This document shows, one piece after another, positions 24,419 through 33,882 of a DNA stretch of 64,000 nucleotides (position 1 is its first letter; each line of letters begins with the position of its first letter). The notes below the pieces were generated by a model that was given only the letters and a program-made list of their open reading frames with translations, had not been told where the DNA came from and searched no databases. Position numbers and translations under genes: made by a program. This stretch comes from Clostridia bacterium (GTDB lineage: Bacteria; Bacillota; Clostridia; Christensenellales; CAG-138): contig JAFWVQ010000058.1 in the NCBI GenBank assembly GCA_017523925.1, forward strand, positions 19,135-83,134, read 5' to 3'.

Positions 24419-25081
24419 TTATTCGGTTTCGTGCGCCTTTCTAAGGATATGCCAAACCGCCTGTTCGCCGAAGCCGCAGCTTTTATAGAGCGCGAGCGGA
24501 TCCGATGCATCGTTCAGCCTGCCCGAAACGGTCACGAAATCTGCCTTATCCCGCATTCGCCAAAGCAGTTCAGAAACGACGAATCTGCCGAGCCCCCTTC
24601 GCCTTGCAGCGGGCGAAACCTGTATCCATTCGAGGATGCCCTCGCCGATACGAGGATCAAGCTCCGCGATGCCCGAAGCGGCGATAGCGCCCGTTTCTTC
24701 ATCCTTCAGCATGACGAAGAGCGAAGGATCGTGCGCCAAGTGACGGTTGTATTCCTTAAGCTCGGCTTCATCCGGCCCGCCGCCGTAGCAAAGGCGGATA
24801 TGCTCCGATAATTCCTTCATGTTGCCGCTGTAAAGCGCATAGCCGCGAGGAAGCGCAGGCCTTTCGATGCGCTTTCCCGACATTCGGAAAACGAGCTTGA
24901 AATAGGGCTCGTCCGCGAAGCCCGCAAAAGCGTTTTTACCCGAATCAAGCGCGTGGCAGTATTCTTCTTCCCCGACGATCAGCATATTTTCGGGAACGGT
25001 GAAGCTTTCCTCCTTCCAAAATGCGAGGGAGGCTGCGGTCGTGGGCGAAGCTATGTATTTTTCGCGTGTTATTTCCGACAT
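24419..25081 (-). CDS. GNAT family N-acetyltransferase
   Basis: The 220-residue protein has a GNAT domain in its C-terminal half (about 110-215). The acetyl-CoA loop is seen as V-S-P-A-A-R-R-R-G-L-G-R near 153, preceded by the E-W-I-Q strand and followed by N-D-A-S-D-P-L-A-L-Y-K-S-C-G-F, the usual fourth motif. The N-terminal 100 residues are less typical and may set the substrate, which is unknown. Its ATG directly abuts the coaBC stop (TGAATG), so the two are translationally coupled. Confidence 0.85.
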   Translation of the reverse strand: MSEITREKYIASPTTAASLAFWKEESFTVPENMLIVGEEEYCHALDSGKNAFAGFADEPYFKLVFRMSGKRIERPALPRGYALYSGNMKELSEHIRLCYGGGPDEAELKEYNRHLAHDPSLFVMLKDEETGAIAASGIAELDPRIGEGILEWIQVSPAARRRGLGRFVVSELLWRMRDKADFVTVSGRLNDASDPLALYKSCGFGEQAVWHILRKAHETE

Positions 25082-26290
25082 TCAGCCGTTCGCTTTGCCC
25101 GCAAGTATCCCCGCGGCGATATTCAGTATCTCATTCGCCGCATCATCCTTAGATTGAAGCGGAAGCTCGGTCATGCCGTCCCGAGTGATAACGGTGATAA
25201 CGTTCGTATCCGTGCCGAAGCCCGCGCCGCTCGTTTTGAGATTGTTTGCGCAGATCATATCGGCGTTCTTCTTTTCGAGCTTAACCCTGCTGTTTTCGAT
25301 AAGGTTTTCGGTCTCCATCGAGAAGCCGCAGATCACCTGCTCCGCGCGGCGCGTTTCGCCGAGCGACTTGAGAATATCCTTGGTGCGGCGAAGCGGAATG
25401 CTCATATCGCCGTCCTTTTTCTTTACCTTTTCATCGAAGTATTCCGAGGGCATGTAGTCCGCAACGGCGGCGGCCTTGAAAATCATATCCATCTCCCCCG
25501 CCCTTTCGGTCACGGCGTTATACATATTCTCGGCGCTCTCGATGTTCACGACCTCAACAAACGGCGGCGGCGCGACCTCCATCGGGCCCGCGACGAGCGT
25601 AACTGTCGCACCGCGCAGCATTGCCATCTTCGCGATAGAGCAGCCCATCTTGCCGCTCGAGCGGTTGGTTATATAGCGAACGGGGTCTATCTTTTCCCTA
25701 GTGGGACCCGCCGTAACAAGCACTTTTTTGCCCGCAAGGTCGTGCTCCATGCCGATCTCACGGAGGATATGCCAAAGAAGCTCCTCGGGCTCGGGAAGCT
25801 TGCCCGCGCCAACGTCGCCGCAGGCAAGGCGGCCTGAAGCGGGGGTTATCACCTTCCAGCCGTAGCCGCGCAGTATTTCGAGATTATCCTGCGTCACCCG
25901 GTTTTCATACATATTGGTATTCATCGCGGGGGCAACGAGCTTCGGGCAGCGGCATGCAAGGACCGTGGTGGAAAGCATATCGTCCGCGATGCCGTGCGCA
26001 AATTTGGCGCAGATATTCGCCGTTGCGGGCGCAACTATCACAAGATCGGTGCGCTTTGCAAGCGAGATATGCTCCACCTTGTGCACGAAGTTTCTGTCGA
26101 AGGTGTCTATCGAAACGCGGTTGCCCGAAAGCTGCTCGAAGGTCAGCGGCGCAACGAACTCCGCCGCGTTCTTCGTCATAACGACCTCCACCGAGGCGTG
26201 TTGCTTCACCAAAAGGCTCGTCAGCGCCGCCGCCTTGTATGCGGCGATGCCGCCTGTCACTCCGAGAAGCACGGTTTTTCCTTTAAGCAT
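25082..26290 (-). CDS. coaBC: Bifunctional phosphopantothenoylcysteine synthetase/decarboxylase
   Basis: The 402-residue enzyme performs two steps of coenzyme A synthesis. The N-terminal flavin decarboxylase CoaC (1-180) has G-V-T-G-G-I-A-A-Y-K and the active-site region P-A-M-N-x-N-M near 120. The conserved His is probably in the F-V-H-K-V-E-H-I segment near 73. The C-terminal synthetase CoaB (about 190-402) has V-L-V-T-A-G-P-T-R-E near 192, I-T-N-R-S-S-G-K-M-G near 215 and an A-A-V-A-D-Y segment near 280. The start is the ATG after CGGAGGTTTTTAT; the frame continues 25 codons upstream without family resemblance. The product would be cytoplasmic. Confidence 0.95.
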   Translation of the reverse strand: MLKGKTVLLGVTGGIAAYKAAALTSLLVKQHASVEVVMTKNAAEFVAPLTFEQLSGNRVSIDTFDRNFVHKVEHISLAKRTDLVIVAPATANICAKFAHGIADDMLSTTVLACRCPKLVAPAMNTNMYENRVTQDNLEILRGYGWKVITPASGRLACGDVGAGKLPEPEELLWHILREIGMEHDLAGKKVLVTAGPTREKIDPVRYITNRSSGKMGCSIAKMAMLRGATVTLVAGPMEVAPPPFVEVVNIESAENMYNAVTERAGEMDMIFKAAAVADYMPSEYFDEKVKKKDGDMSIPLRRTKDILKSLGETRRAEQVICGFSMETENLIENSRVKLEKKNADMICANNLKTSGAGFGTDTNVITVITRDGMTELPLQSKDDAANEILNIAAGILAGKANG

Positions 26291-26592
26291 ATAAAAACCT
26301 CCGTTTTGAGAAAGGATGCTCTGTTTCATCCGTTTTATTCTTTTCAAGGGATGGAACGCTCCCATGACCCCATTTTAGATTATATACGCTTTTTCATGAT
26401 TTGTAAAGCGCGGGGATCAAATTCGAGAAGCGTTCGGAAACGGAAGACATCGGACGGACTCGGCAGAAAGCAGCCACAAAAGCGGTGCAGCGCACGATTT
26501 TTGATTGAAAAGCCCGTGGTTATGGTTTATAATTAGCGTAAGTTTATGCAAGCGCCCGTTTTTACCGCATCAAGCGGGCGGCAGGAGGTCGA
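26291..26592 (+). promoter_or_regulatory. hflX promoter region with leader hairpin
   Basis: TTGAAA (26505-26510) and TATAAT (26528-26533) are separated by 17 bases. In the leader, CGCCCG and CGGGCG (about 26552-26580) can pair over a 16-base loop just before the AGGAGG site of hflX. The remaining 200 bases hold no gene. Confidence 0.55.
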
Positions 26593-28371
26593 ATGGCAAA
26601 CAAGGTCAACGGAAACCTTACGGGTATCAAGAATACGATCATCGAGCGCATCAAGGCGATCTATGAGATAGAGATGGATCAGAGCGAATTCGCCTCGATC
26701 GAGCTAATAAACGCGCTTAGCACGCTCACGGGAGAGATCGACCGCGAGATCTCGGTTTATATCGCAAGAAACGGAAGTATCGTGGACGTTTCCGTGGGTG
26801 ACAGCTCGAAGGTGAGCCTGCCGAATATGCGCCTTGTTCGCAACGAGGACAGGCTCTGCGGCGTTCGCTGCATCCACACGCATCCCAACGGCGACGGCAG
26901 GCTTTCGGGCGTGGATATCGGCACGCTTCGCTCATCCAAGCTCGACTGCATGGCGGCGCTCGGCGTGCTGGACGGCAAGCCCACGCAGCTCTATGCTGCG
27001 TATCTTGGCGAGATGAACGAGGAGACCGACGCCTACGACGCGCTCATCTACGGCCCGCTTCGCCCGCTCAAGCTGCCGCAGAGGGCGCTCATCGCCGAGA
27101 TCTTCAATTCGGACGACAGATTCAGAAGCGTTACCAAGGCTGTGGAGGACGCGGAGAGCGAGAGAGCGATACTCGTTGGCATGGAGAATTCCGAGGGGTA
27201 CGACACGCTCGAGGAGCTTGGCGAGCTTGCAAGGACCGCCGGTGCAGTGGTGCTGAACAAGATCTACACGCGCAGGCGCGCCATCGACAACGCTACCTAT
27301 ATCGGAAGCGGCAAGGCCGAGGAGCTTGCGCTGATGCGAAGCGAGCTTGAAGCTGATCTTTTCATCTTTGACGACGAGCTTTCGGCGATCCAGCTCCGTT
27401 CGCTCGAGGAGATACTCGGCGCAAGGGTCATCGACCGCACCACGCTGATACTCGACATCTTCGCCGCAAGGGCGACGAGCCGCGAGGGCAAGCTTCAAGT
27501 GGAGCTCGCCCAGATGCGCTACCGTCTGCCACGCCTGCTCGGGCAGGGTCAGGTGCTCTCGCGTCTCGGCGGCGGCATAGGCACGCGCGGTCCCGGCGAA
27601 AAGAAGCTTGAGATCGACCGCAGGCGCATTCGCAGGCGCATATACGAGCTTGAAACGGAGCTTGCAGAGATCGAGAAGCAGCGCGAGCTTCGGCGCGAGA
27701 GCCGAAAGGCGAACCGCATACCGCTCGTGGCGCTCGTGGGCTACACGAACGCGGGCAAATCGACGCTTTTGAACCGGCTGACGAGCAGCACCGTGCTTGC
27801 GGAGGATATGCTCTTTGCAACGCTCGATCCCGTGGTGCGCCAGGTCACGCTGCCCGGCGGCACGGAGGCGCTCATTTCAGACACGGTCGGCTTTATAAAC
27901 AAGCTTCCACACGATCTCGTGAAGGCGTTCCGCTCCACGCTCGAGGAGGTATCATCCTCCGATCTCATACTGCACGTGATAGATTTTTCAAGTCCCTACC
28001 ATGAAAAGCAGATGCAGGTGGTGGACGACGTGCTTGCTTCGCTGAACGCCGCAGATATACCGACCGTTCTCGTTTTCAACAAGATAGACAGAGCGGAGGA
28101 GCCCGCCCCCGCCGCAAGCGAGCACCGGCTCTGCATCAGTGCGAAGCACGGCACGGGCATAGACGCGCTGTTTGGCGCGATAGAGACCGCCCTGAACAGC
28201 GCGAGGCAGGAGATCGAGCTGACGGTTCCATACTCAAAGTATGAAGCGATCGCCTTCATCAGGGAGCGCGGCATGCTGCTTGAGGAGGAGCATCTCGACA
28301 GCGGCACGCGCATTCGGGCGCGCCTGGATGCGGCGGACATAGGGCAGCTTAAAAAAATAATTGATTTTTGA
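26593..28371 (+). CDS. hflX: GTPase HflX with JAMM-like N-terminal domain
   Basis: The 592-residue protein is much longer than E. coli HflX (426). Residues 185-370 are the HflX N-terminal domain with its glycine-rich G-G-G-I-G-T-R-G-P-G-E-K-x-L-E motif. The GTPase domain follows, with a P-loop G-Y-T-N-A-G-K-S-T near 383, D-T-V-G-F near 434 and N-K-I-D near 496. HflX binds the 50S subunit and splits stalled ribosomes. The extra first 180 residues contain His95-x-His97, Ser105 and Asp108, the H-x-H-x7-S-x2-D pattern of JAMM/RadC-type metal domains, with Glu52 as a possible fourth ligand. The start follows AGGAGGTCGA. Confidence 0.93.
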   Translation: MANKVNGNLTGIKNTIIERIKAIYEIEMDQSEFASIELINALSTLTGEIDREISVYIARNGSIVDVSVGDSSKVSLPNMRLVRNEDRLCGVRCIHTHPNGDGRLSGVDIGTLRSSKLDCMAALGVLDGKPTQLYAAYLGEMNEETDAYDALIYGPLRPLKLPQRALIAEIFNSDDRFRSVTKAVEDAESERAILVGMENSEGYDTLEELGELARTAGAVVLNKIYTRRRAIDNATYIGSGKAEELALMRSELEADLFIFDDELSAIQLRSLEEILGARVIDRTTLILDIFAARATSREGKLQVELAQMRYRLPRLLGQGQVLSRLGGGIGTRGPGEKKLEIDRRRIRRRIYELETELAEIEKQRELRRESRKANRIPLVALVGYTNAGKSTLLNRLTSSTVLAEDMLFATLDPVVRQVTLPGGTEALISDTVGFINKLPHDLVKAFRSTLEEVSSSDLILHVIDFSSPYHEKQMQVVDDVLASLNAADIPTVLVFNKIDRAEEPAPAASEHRLCISAKHGTGIDALFGAIETALNSARQEIELTVPYSKYEAIAFIRERGMLLEEEHLDSGTRIRARLDAADIGQLKKIIDF

Positions 28372-28389
28372 GTGCAAAGGGAATATAAT
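28361..28389 (+). promoter_or_regulatory. Internal promoter before tmk
   Basis: TTGATT and TATAAT are separated by 17 bases. The element overlaps the last codons of hflX, so tmk and pfk may be transcribed separately. Confidence 0.55.
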
Positions 28390-28434
28390 AAGCGGGTTAA
28401 TATCGCGGCGAATCAAAGCGGAGGTGAGCGCTAT

Positions 28435-29115
28435 TTGAAAACGAGGATAATCACTATCGAGGGCATCGACGGCAGCGGGAAAACGGTTCAGTTCGAGCTG
28501 CTTGCTTCAAGGCTCGAGGCGCTCGGCTTCAGCGTGGCGCGGCGCGGCTATCCGGTCTACGAATCGTTCTTCGGCGAGCAGATAGGCAAATTCCTCTCGG
28601 GCAGCGGCGGCGTTTTGGCGACCGACGTTGATCAAAGGAGCATGGCGCTTTGGTTTGCGCTCGACCGCTTCAACGATCTCAAGGACTATGCGGGCGGCGA
28701 GAGCGATTTTCTTCTGATAAACCGCTACGTGCTCAGCAACGCGGTGTATCAGAGCGTGCGCGATACGGACTGCGGCAAGCCGGATATAGTGGATTGGGTG
28801 TTTGAGCTCGAGTATGATAAGCTCGGCCTCCCCCGCCCCGATCTGAACATCTTTCTGGCGGTCGAAGCGGGCTGCGCGAAGGCGAACGTCGGCAAGAAGG
28901 GCTTCCGCGATTACGTCGGCAGCGGCAGCGACGTTTACGAAAGGAGCAAAACGCTTCAGCAGCGCGCAAGCGACAAGTACAGGGAGCTTGCGGAACGCTT
29001 CGACGATATCGCAATAGTTGAATGCAGCGAAAACGGCGAAATGCGCCCGATCGAGGCGATCTCGGACGGGATAGTGCAATTGCTCGATGAAAGAGGGCTG
29101 CTGAAAAAGGAATAA
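28435..29115 (+). CDS. tmk: Thymidylate kinase
   Basis: The 226-residue kinase phosphorylates dTMP to dTDP. The P-loop G-I-D-G-S-G-K-T is near residue 11. A W-F-A-L-D-R-F segment is near 74 and N-R-Y-V-L-S-N-A-V-Y-Q near 100, matching the nucleotide-binding regions of the family. I place the start at the TTG after GGAGGTGAGCGCTA, because the 21 residues upstream do not resemble the family and precede the ribosome site. The protein is slightly longer than most Tmk and its LID region (G-K-K-G-F-R-D-Y) differs from the classical form, so another deoxynucleotide as substrate cannot be excluded. Confidence 0.88.
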   Translation: MKTRIITIEGIDGSGKTVQFELLASRLEALGFSVARRGYPVYESFFGEQIGKFLSGSGGVLATDVDQRSMALWFALDRFNDLKDYAGGESDFLLINRYVLSNAVYQSVRDTDCGKPDIVDWVFELEYDKLGLPRPDLNIFLAVEAGCAKANVGKKGFRDYVGSGSDVYERSKTLQQRASDKYRELAERFDDIAIVECSENGEMRPIEAISDGIVQLLDERGLLKKE

Positions 29116-29128
29116 AGGATCTGATAGC

Positions 29129-30424
29129 ATGGAAGAATCCAAGAAAAAGCGGGCCGCCGCGAGTGAAAATGCGGGCGAAGAAGCGAAGATCGCTTCAAAA
29201 CCCGGCGCTTCCAAAAAGCACGGGGCTTCCGCAAGGAACGGCGCTTCAAAAAAGAGCGCTTCTTCAAAAAAGAGCGGCGATCCCGCAGCAAGCGGCGCCG
29301 CATCGGACGGCGGCGCTAACGAGATACTTGAAAACAAAACCACTTTTAAGGAGATAAGCAAAATGAGAAAAATAGGTATTCTCACCGGCGGCGGCGACTG
29401 CCCCGGACTCAACGCCGTTATCAGGGGCGTTGTTGAAAAATGCGCGGAAGCGGGCATAGAGGTGTTCGGCTTCCATAACGGCTGGCGCGGCGCGCTCACC
29501 GCAAAGGGCCACTGGCTGACCCTCAACGAGGTGGACGGCATCCAGACCCAGGGCGGCACCATCATCGGAAGCTCCAGAACGAACGTTCTTGCGGATTCCG
29601 ACGGCCCGCAGACCATCATCGAGGTGCTCAAGGCGCTCGATCTCGAGGGCGTTGTTGCGATCGGCGGCGACGATACGCTCGGCGTTGCAAATAAGCTTCG
29701 TAAGCTCGGCATCAACGTTATCGGCGTTCCCAAAACCATCGACAACGACCTGAGCTGCACCGACTACACCTTCGGCTTTGAGACCGCATCCAACATCGCC
29801 ATGGAGGCGATCGACCGCCTTCAGACCACCGCGAAGGCGCACTCCCGCTGCATCGTGGTGGAATGCATGGGCAGGCACACGGGCTGGATCGCGCTTCAGG
29901 CGGGTCTTGCCGCAAACGCGCATCTCGTGCTGATCCCCGAATTCCCCAAGACCTACGACGAGATAATCTCCCTCGTTCGCAGAAGGTACCTTCGCGGCGA
30001 GCATTACACCATCATCGTGGTCGCAGAGGGCTTCGAGCTTCTCGGCAGCGAGGAGATAGACCTCGGCACCGATGCATTCGGCAACAAGCTGCTCATCCAC
30101 AAGAATCTCGCGAAAAACCTTTCCGACATGATCGAGGATACGATGAGAAACGATCCGCTGCTCGGCTTGGACGCGCAGTATTTCGAGTGCCGCCCCGTGG
30201 TGCTCGGTCACGTTCAGCGCGGCGGCGCCCCCTGCGCCTTTGACCGCGTGCTCGGAACGCGCCTCGGCATCAAGGCGGGTGAGCTCGTTGTGAACCGCGA
30301 CTATGGCAACATGGTCGGCCAGTCCGGTAACCAGATAGTTGCCGCCGATCTTGACAAGGCGGTAACGGTTCGCAAAGAGGTCGACAAAGAGTTTTACGAC
30401 GCGGCTTCGCTGTATTTCAAATGA
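29129..30424 (+). CDS. 6-phosphofructokinase, PPi-dependent signature
   Basis: The enzyme phosphorylates fructose 6-phosphate in glycolysis. From ATG 29129 it is 431 residues; from ATG 29363 (AAGGAGATAAGCAAA site) it is 353. The first 78 residues are an Ala/Lys/Ser-rich low-complexity extension (K-K-S-A-S-S-K-K-S type) foreign to the family. The catalytic core starts R-K-I-G-I-L-T-G-G-G-D-C-P-G. It has G-G-D-D (not G-G-D-G) and P-K-T-I-D-N-D (not G-T-I-D), the Asp and Lys that exclude ATP and mark pyrophosphate-dependent enzymes. Both start codons have usable ribosome sites. It follows tmk by 13 bases and is ended by a hairpin. Confidence 0.92.
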   Translation: MEESKKKRAAASENAGEEAKIASKPGASKKHGASARNGASKKSASSKKSGDPAASGAASDGGANEILENKTTFKEISKMRKIGILTGGGDCPGLNAVIRGVVEKCAEAGIEVFGFHNGWRGALTAKGHWLTLNEVDGIQTQGGTIIGSSRTNVLADSDGPQTIIEVLKALDLEGVVAIGGDDTLGVANKLRKLGINVIGVPKTIDNDLSCTDYTFGFETASNIAMEAIDRLQTTAKAHSRCIVVECMGRHTGWIALQAGLAANAHLVLIPEFPKTYDEIISLVRRRYLRGEHYTIIVVAEGFELLGSEEIDLGTDAFGNKLLIHKNLAKNLSDMIEDTMRNDPLLGLDAQYFECRPVVLGHVQRGGAPCAFDRVLGTRLGIKAGELVVNRDYGNMVGQSGNQIVAADLDKAVTVRKEVDKEFYDAASLYFK

Positions 30425-30452
30425 TCGGCCCTTCATAAATCCTATCGCAGCT

Positions 30453-30490
30453 TCGGCTCCCGCGCTCTTCCTGCGCAGGGGCCGTTTTTC
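30453..30490 (+). terminator. Terminator after the phosphofructokinase gene
   Basis: CGGCTCCCGCGC pairs imperfectly with TGCGCAGGGGCCG, followed by TTTTTC and a second T run. Confidence 0.65.
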
Positions 30491-30524
30491 ATCCTTTTTT
30501 GAGCGCTTTTTATTTGCCGAAAAC

Positions 30525-30554
30525 TTGACAAGAGCGGTTGTTTTGTGGCATAAT
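30525..30554 (+). promoter_or_regulatory. glnS promoter
   Basis: A consensus TTGACA and CATAAT are separated by 18 bases, about 40 bases upstream of the glnS start. No T-box fits in the short leader. Confidence 0.7.
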
Positions 30555-30592
30555 AAAGGATGGTTTTATATATCGAAAGGACAGTGAAGACC

Positions 30593-32248
30593 ATGGAAAA
30601 AGAGTTTGAACCGCGCAATTTTATAGAGGAATTCATCGTTGAGGACGTTAAGACGAACCCGACCGTTAAAACGAGGTTCCCGCCCGAGCCCAACGGTTAT
30701 CCGCATATCGGCCACGCGAAGGCTTTATACATCGATTTTTCTACCGCAGAGCGCTTCGGCGGCACCTGCAATCTGCGCTTTGACGACACGAACCCCACCA
30801 AGGAGGACGTTGAGTACGTTGAGGCGATAATGGAGGATATCCGTTGGCTGGGCTTCCATTGGGATAAGCTCTGCTTCGGCAGCGATTATTTCGACACCTG
30901 CTATGAGCTTGCTGTGAAGCTCATCAAGGACGGCAAGGCGTATGTTTGCGACCTCGACAAGGATCAGATACGCGAATACCGCGGCACGCTGACCGAGCCC
31001 GGCATCAACAGCCCCTATCGTGAGCGCAGCGTCGAGGAGAATCTCGATCTGTTTGAGCGCATGAAGAACGGCGAATTCGAGGACGGCAGCCGCACGCTTC
31101 GCGCCAAGATCGATATGGCTTCCCCGAATATCAATATGCGCGACCCCGCGCTCTACCGCATACTGCACCGCAGCCATCACCACACCGGCGACAAATGGTG
31201 CATCTACCCGATGTATGATTTCGCGCATCCGATACAGGACGCGATCGAGGGAGTTACGCATTCGCTTTGTTCGCTTGAATATGAAGCGCATCGCCCGCTC
31301 TACAACTGGGTCATAGACAACTGCGGCTTCGACCCCAAGCCCCGCCAGATTGAGTTTGCAAGATTGAACCTTACGAACACCATCATGAGCAAGCGCTTCC
31401 TGCGCACGCTCGTCGACGGCGGCTACGTCAGCGGCTGGGACGATCCCAGGATGCCCACGCTCTGCGCCATGAGAAGAAGGGGCTACACCCCCGCCGCGAT
31501 CAGGGATTTTCTTGAGCGTGCAGGCGTTGCAAAGGCCGATTCGCTCGTGGATTCCGCGATGCTCGAGCATTGCGTTCGTGAGGATCTGAACGCGCATTCC
31601 GTTCGCGCTATGGCCGTTACCGATCCTATCAAGGTGGTTATCGAAAACTTCCCCGAGGGCGAGTTCGTTGACGTTCAGATCGAGGATATGCCGATCGCCG
31701 AGGAGGGCGATCCGCTTTTCGGCAAGACCCACACCGTGCGCTTCTCCCGCGAGGTGTATATCGAGCGCGAGGACTTCATGGTCGAGCCGCCGAAGAAGTA
31801 TTTCAGGCTCAAGCCCGACGGCGAGGTTCGCCTCAAGGGTGCGTTCATAATCAAATGCACGGGCTATGAGCTCAACGAAGACGGCAGCGTAAAGCTCGTT
31901 CGCTGCACCTACGATCCCGAAAGCTTCTCGGGCGAGTGCGAGCGCAAGGTCAAGGGAACCATCCATTGTGTCCCCGTTTGCGATGCGGTCCCTGCGGAGT
32001 TCAGATTTTACGAGCCGCTTATGACTGAGGAAAACGTTACTCCCGATGATTTCATCGACAAGCTCAACCCCGATTCCGTGCGCATCCTCAACGGCTTTGT
32101 TGAGCCCTTCCTCGCTTCCCCAGAGGTCGGCTCGAAGTATCAGTTCATGCGCATCGGCTATTTCTGCACCGATCCCGACACGACCGCGGAAAAGCCTGTT
32201 TTCAACCGCACGGTCGGCCTTAAGGACGGCTACAAGCCCAACAACTGA
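30593..32248 (+). CDS. glnS: Glutaminyl-tRNA synthetase
   Basis: The 551-residue class I synthetase charges tRNA-Gln. The HIGH motif is P-H-I-G-H-A-K near residue 36, preceded by the GlnRS-type F-P-P-E-P-N-G-Y. The KMSKS loop is I-M-S-K-R near 267. The catalytic core (about 20-335) is followed by the two beta-barrel anticodon-binding domains (340-550). The start is the ATG before E-K-E-F; the longer frame adds 11 residues. Many Bacillota lack GlnRS and use the GatCAB amidotransferase instead, so this gene is of note. It fits the tRNA-Gln(CTG) gene at 2337-2410. Confidence 0.94.
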   Translation: MEKEFEPRNFIEEFIVEDVKTNPTVKTRFPPEPNGYPHIGHAKALYIDFSTAERFGGTCNLRFDDTNPTKEDVEYVEAIMEDIRWLGFHWDKLCFGSDYFDTCYELAVKLIKDGKAYVCDLDKDQIREYRGTLTEPGINSPYRERSVEENLDLFERMKNGEFEDGSRTLRAKIDMASPNINMRDPALYRILHRSHHHTGDKWCIYPMYDFAHPIQDAIEGVTHSLCSLEYEAHRPLYNWVIDNCGFDPKPRQIEFARLNLTNTIMSKRFLRTLVDGGYVSGWDDPRMPTLCAMRRRGYTPAAIRDFLERAGVAKADSLVDSAMLEHCVREDLNAHSVRAMAVTDPIKVVIENFPEGEFVDVQIEDMPIAEEGDPLFGKTHTVRFSREVYIEREDFMVEPPKKYFRLKPDGEVRLKGAFIIKCTGYELNEDGSVKLVRCTYDPESFSGECERKVKGTIHCVPVCDAVPAEFRFYEPLMTEENVTPDDFIDKLNPDSVRILNGFVEPFLASPEVGSKYQFMRIGYFCTDPDTTAEKPVFNRTVGLKDGYKPNN

Positions 32249-32298
32249 GTTTTGGTTTTCGGAGGCGGCGGCCTTCGGAGCATTGAGAGGGAATAGAT

Positions 32299-32895
32299 AT
32301 GTTTCAGCAGAGCGTGGACCGCGCGCGCGGCACGGCAAAATCGGATCTTTGGCTTTTCATCTGGCTGATCGTCGGCTTTTTCACGATCGGCACAGCCGTG
32401 GTTTATCTTGAAAAGCTCTTTTCTTCGACCATTCCGCGATACGTATTCATCGGCCTCGCGCTCTGTGCGCTGTATCTGATCTACCGGCTCAGGCTCGTTG
32501 GCTACCGCTACACCATCTTCTACAAGGAAGCCGAACCGGTCTACGATCCGCGCTTCGACGATATGATAATGCACGAGGATTATCAGTACCCCGTCGGGAC
32601 GCTGGTTTTCGAGCGCATCGTGAGCGCGAAGGGCACGATCCTGCTCACCGTTGACAGAAGCGACATCGTTGCCCTGACCGCCCCGGGCGAAGCGGCTCCC
32701 GCAGGCGAGATCGCGCATACGGCGGATTATTCCTGCACGAAGAGCGATCGGGCGCATACGCTGTTTTTCAGAAAGAACGGCGAGCTGTGCAGCCTGCTTT
32801 TCGCGCCGGACGAGGAGTTTCTCTGCTGCTATAAAGAGATGCTCGAGAACGCGGCAAGCCCCGCCGAACCCGTAAAAGAGGGCGGCGAGGAATGA
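32299..32895 (+). CDS. Membrane protein of unknown function
   Basis: The 198-residue protein has two hydrophobic spans (about 18-37 and 47-63), then a soluble domain of about 130 residues with many beta strands (Y-R-Y-T-I-F-Y-K, V-F-E-R-I-V, I-L-L-T-V-D-R-S-D-I). A proline/glutamate tail ends it. I do not recognise the family. Its stop overlaps the start of the holB-like gene by four bases (ATGA), so the two are translationally coupled, and ricT follows. It may have a membrane role linked to DNA replication or a neutral place in the operon. Confidence 0.65.
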   Translation: MFQQSVDRARGTAKSDLWLFIWLIVGFFTIGTAVVYLEKLFSSTIPRYVFIGLALCALYLIYRLRLVGYRYTIFYKEAEPVYDPRFDDMIMHEDYQYPVGTLVFERIVSAKGTILLTVDRSDIVALTAPGEAAPAGEIAHTADYSCTKSDRAHTLFFRKNGELCSLLFAPDEEFLCCYKEMLENAASPAEPVKEGGEE

Positions 32896-33797
32896 GCGGC
32901 ATAGCCGAAAAACTCAAGCGGTCGCTGCTTTCTTCAAGAGCGATGCACGGCTATCTCTTCACCGGCGCAGGTGCGGATGGTGAGGGCGGCGTTATAGAAC
33001 AATGCGCAAGCATACTGCTTTTCGGGTGCGTGGAGCTCGAGAGGCTTCACACCGTGCCCGACTATATCGCGCTCGACGGCACCGCGAAGGTGGACCGCAT
33101 AAGGGAGATAAAGAGCGAGCTTGCAAAGCGCACTTATTCGACCGATAACCGCGTTGTGGTGATAAGGAACGTGCATCTTTTGAACGAGCATTCGATAAAC
33201 GCGATGCTCAAGATGCTTGAGGAGCCGCCCGAGGGAACGTATTTTCTGCTTTCGGGCATCGAGCTGCAGGTTCTGCCGACGATCCGTTCGCGCGTTATGA
33301 CGGTTCGCCTCGGCGAGCGTTCGGCGGAGGAGATCTCTGCGGCGCTCATAAGGCTCGGCGCAGGCGGTGCGGAATCCGAGAGGCTTGCGCTCGAGAGCGC
33401 GGGCTCGCTGGACGCGGCGATACGGCTGTATAACGATAAGGGCTTTGAAAAGCTCCGCAGCACCGCAATCGGCGCGCTGTTCTCCGTGCTCGGCGGCGGG
33501 AAGCTCTTCGACGCAAGCGACGCGCTCGCAGCGGACGCCGAATCGGCGCGCGCCGCGATATTCTTCATACTCTCCGCCTGCCATGACGTGCTGCTGAAAA
33601 AGAGCGGCTGTCATTCGCTCAAGCCGTTCAACCCCGATTTCGGCGTTGAGACCGCAAAGGCCGCCTCGGCGCTCGGCTTTCACGAGCTTGCGCGGATCGC
33701 TTCGGTCATCTCTGCGGCTGCGCAGCGCATCTCCCCGCTCATCAAGCTTTCAAGGATATTCGACGTTTTGATGATAGATATCGCATACACCGGCTGA
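32892..33797 (+). CDS. holB: DNA polymerase III delta-prime subunit
   Basis: The 301-residue clamp-loader subunit has an AAA+ core. The P-loop position reads F-T-G-A-G-A-D-G-E-G-G and lacks the Lys of an active Walker A, as expected of delta-prime. The family segment near residues 88-113, V-I-R-N-V-H-x-L-N-E-H-S-x-N-A-M-L-K-M-L-E-E-P-P, is clear. It is followed by L-L-S-G and L-P-T-I-R-S-R (sensor and arginine-finger region SRC-like). Some HolB proteins bind zinc with a four-Cys module; here only the single Cys pair near 40-46 is seen. It sits before ricT, as in many Bacillota. Confidence 0.86.
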   Translation: MSGIAEKLKRSLLSSRAMHGYLFTGAGADGEGGVIEQCASILLFGCVELERLHTVPDYIALDGTAKVDRIREIKSELAKRTYSTDNRVVVIRNVHLLNEHSINAMLKMLEEPPEGTYFLLSGIELQVLPTIRSRVMTVRLGERSAEEISAALIRLGAGGAESERLALESAGSLDAAIRLYNDKGFEKLRSTAIGALFSVLGGGKLFDASDALAADAESARAAIFFILSACHDVLLKKSGCHSLKPFNPDFGVETAKAASALGFHELARIASVISAAAQRISPLIKLSRIFDVLMIDIAYTG

Positions 33798-33882
33798 AGC
33801 GCCGAAAAAACAAGCGTTTTGCCGAACTGCGCAGCAACGCGAAAAACCGCGATTTAACGAAAGGAAGCCTCAGAGGCTGATT

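Noticed and set aside
30425..30592. A T-box leader before glnS
   Set aside because: The space between the promoter and the start is about 40 bases, too short for a T-box.
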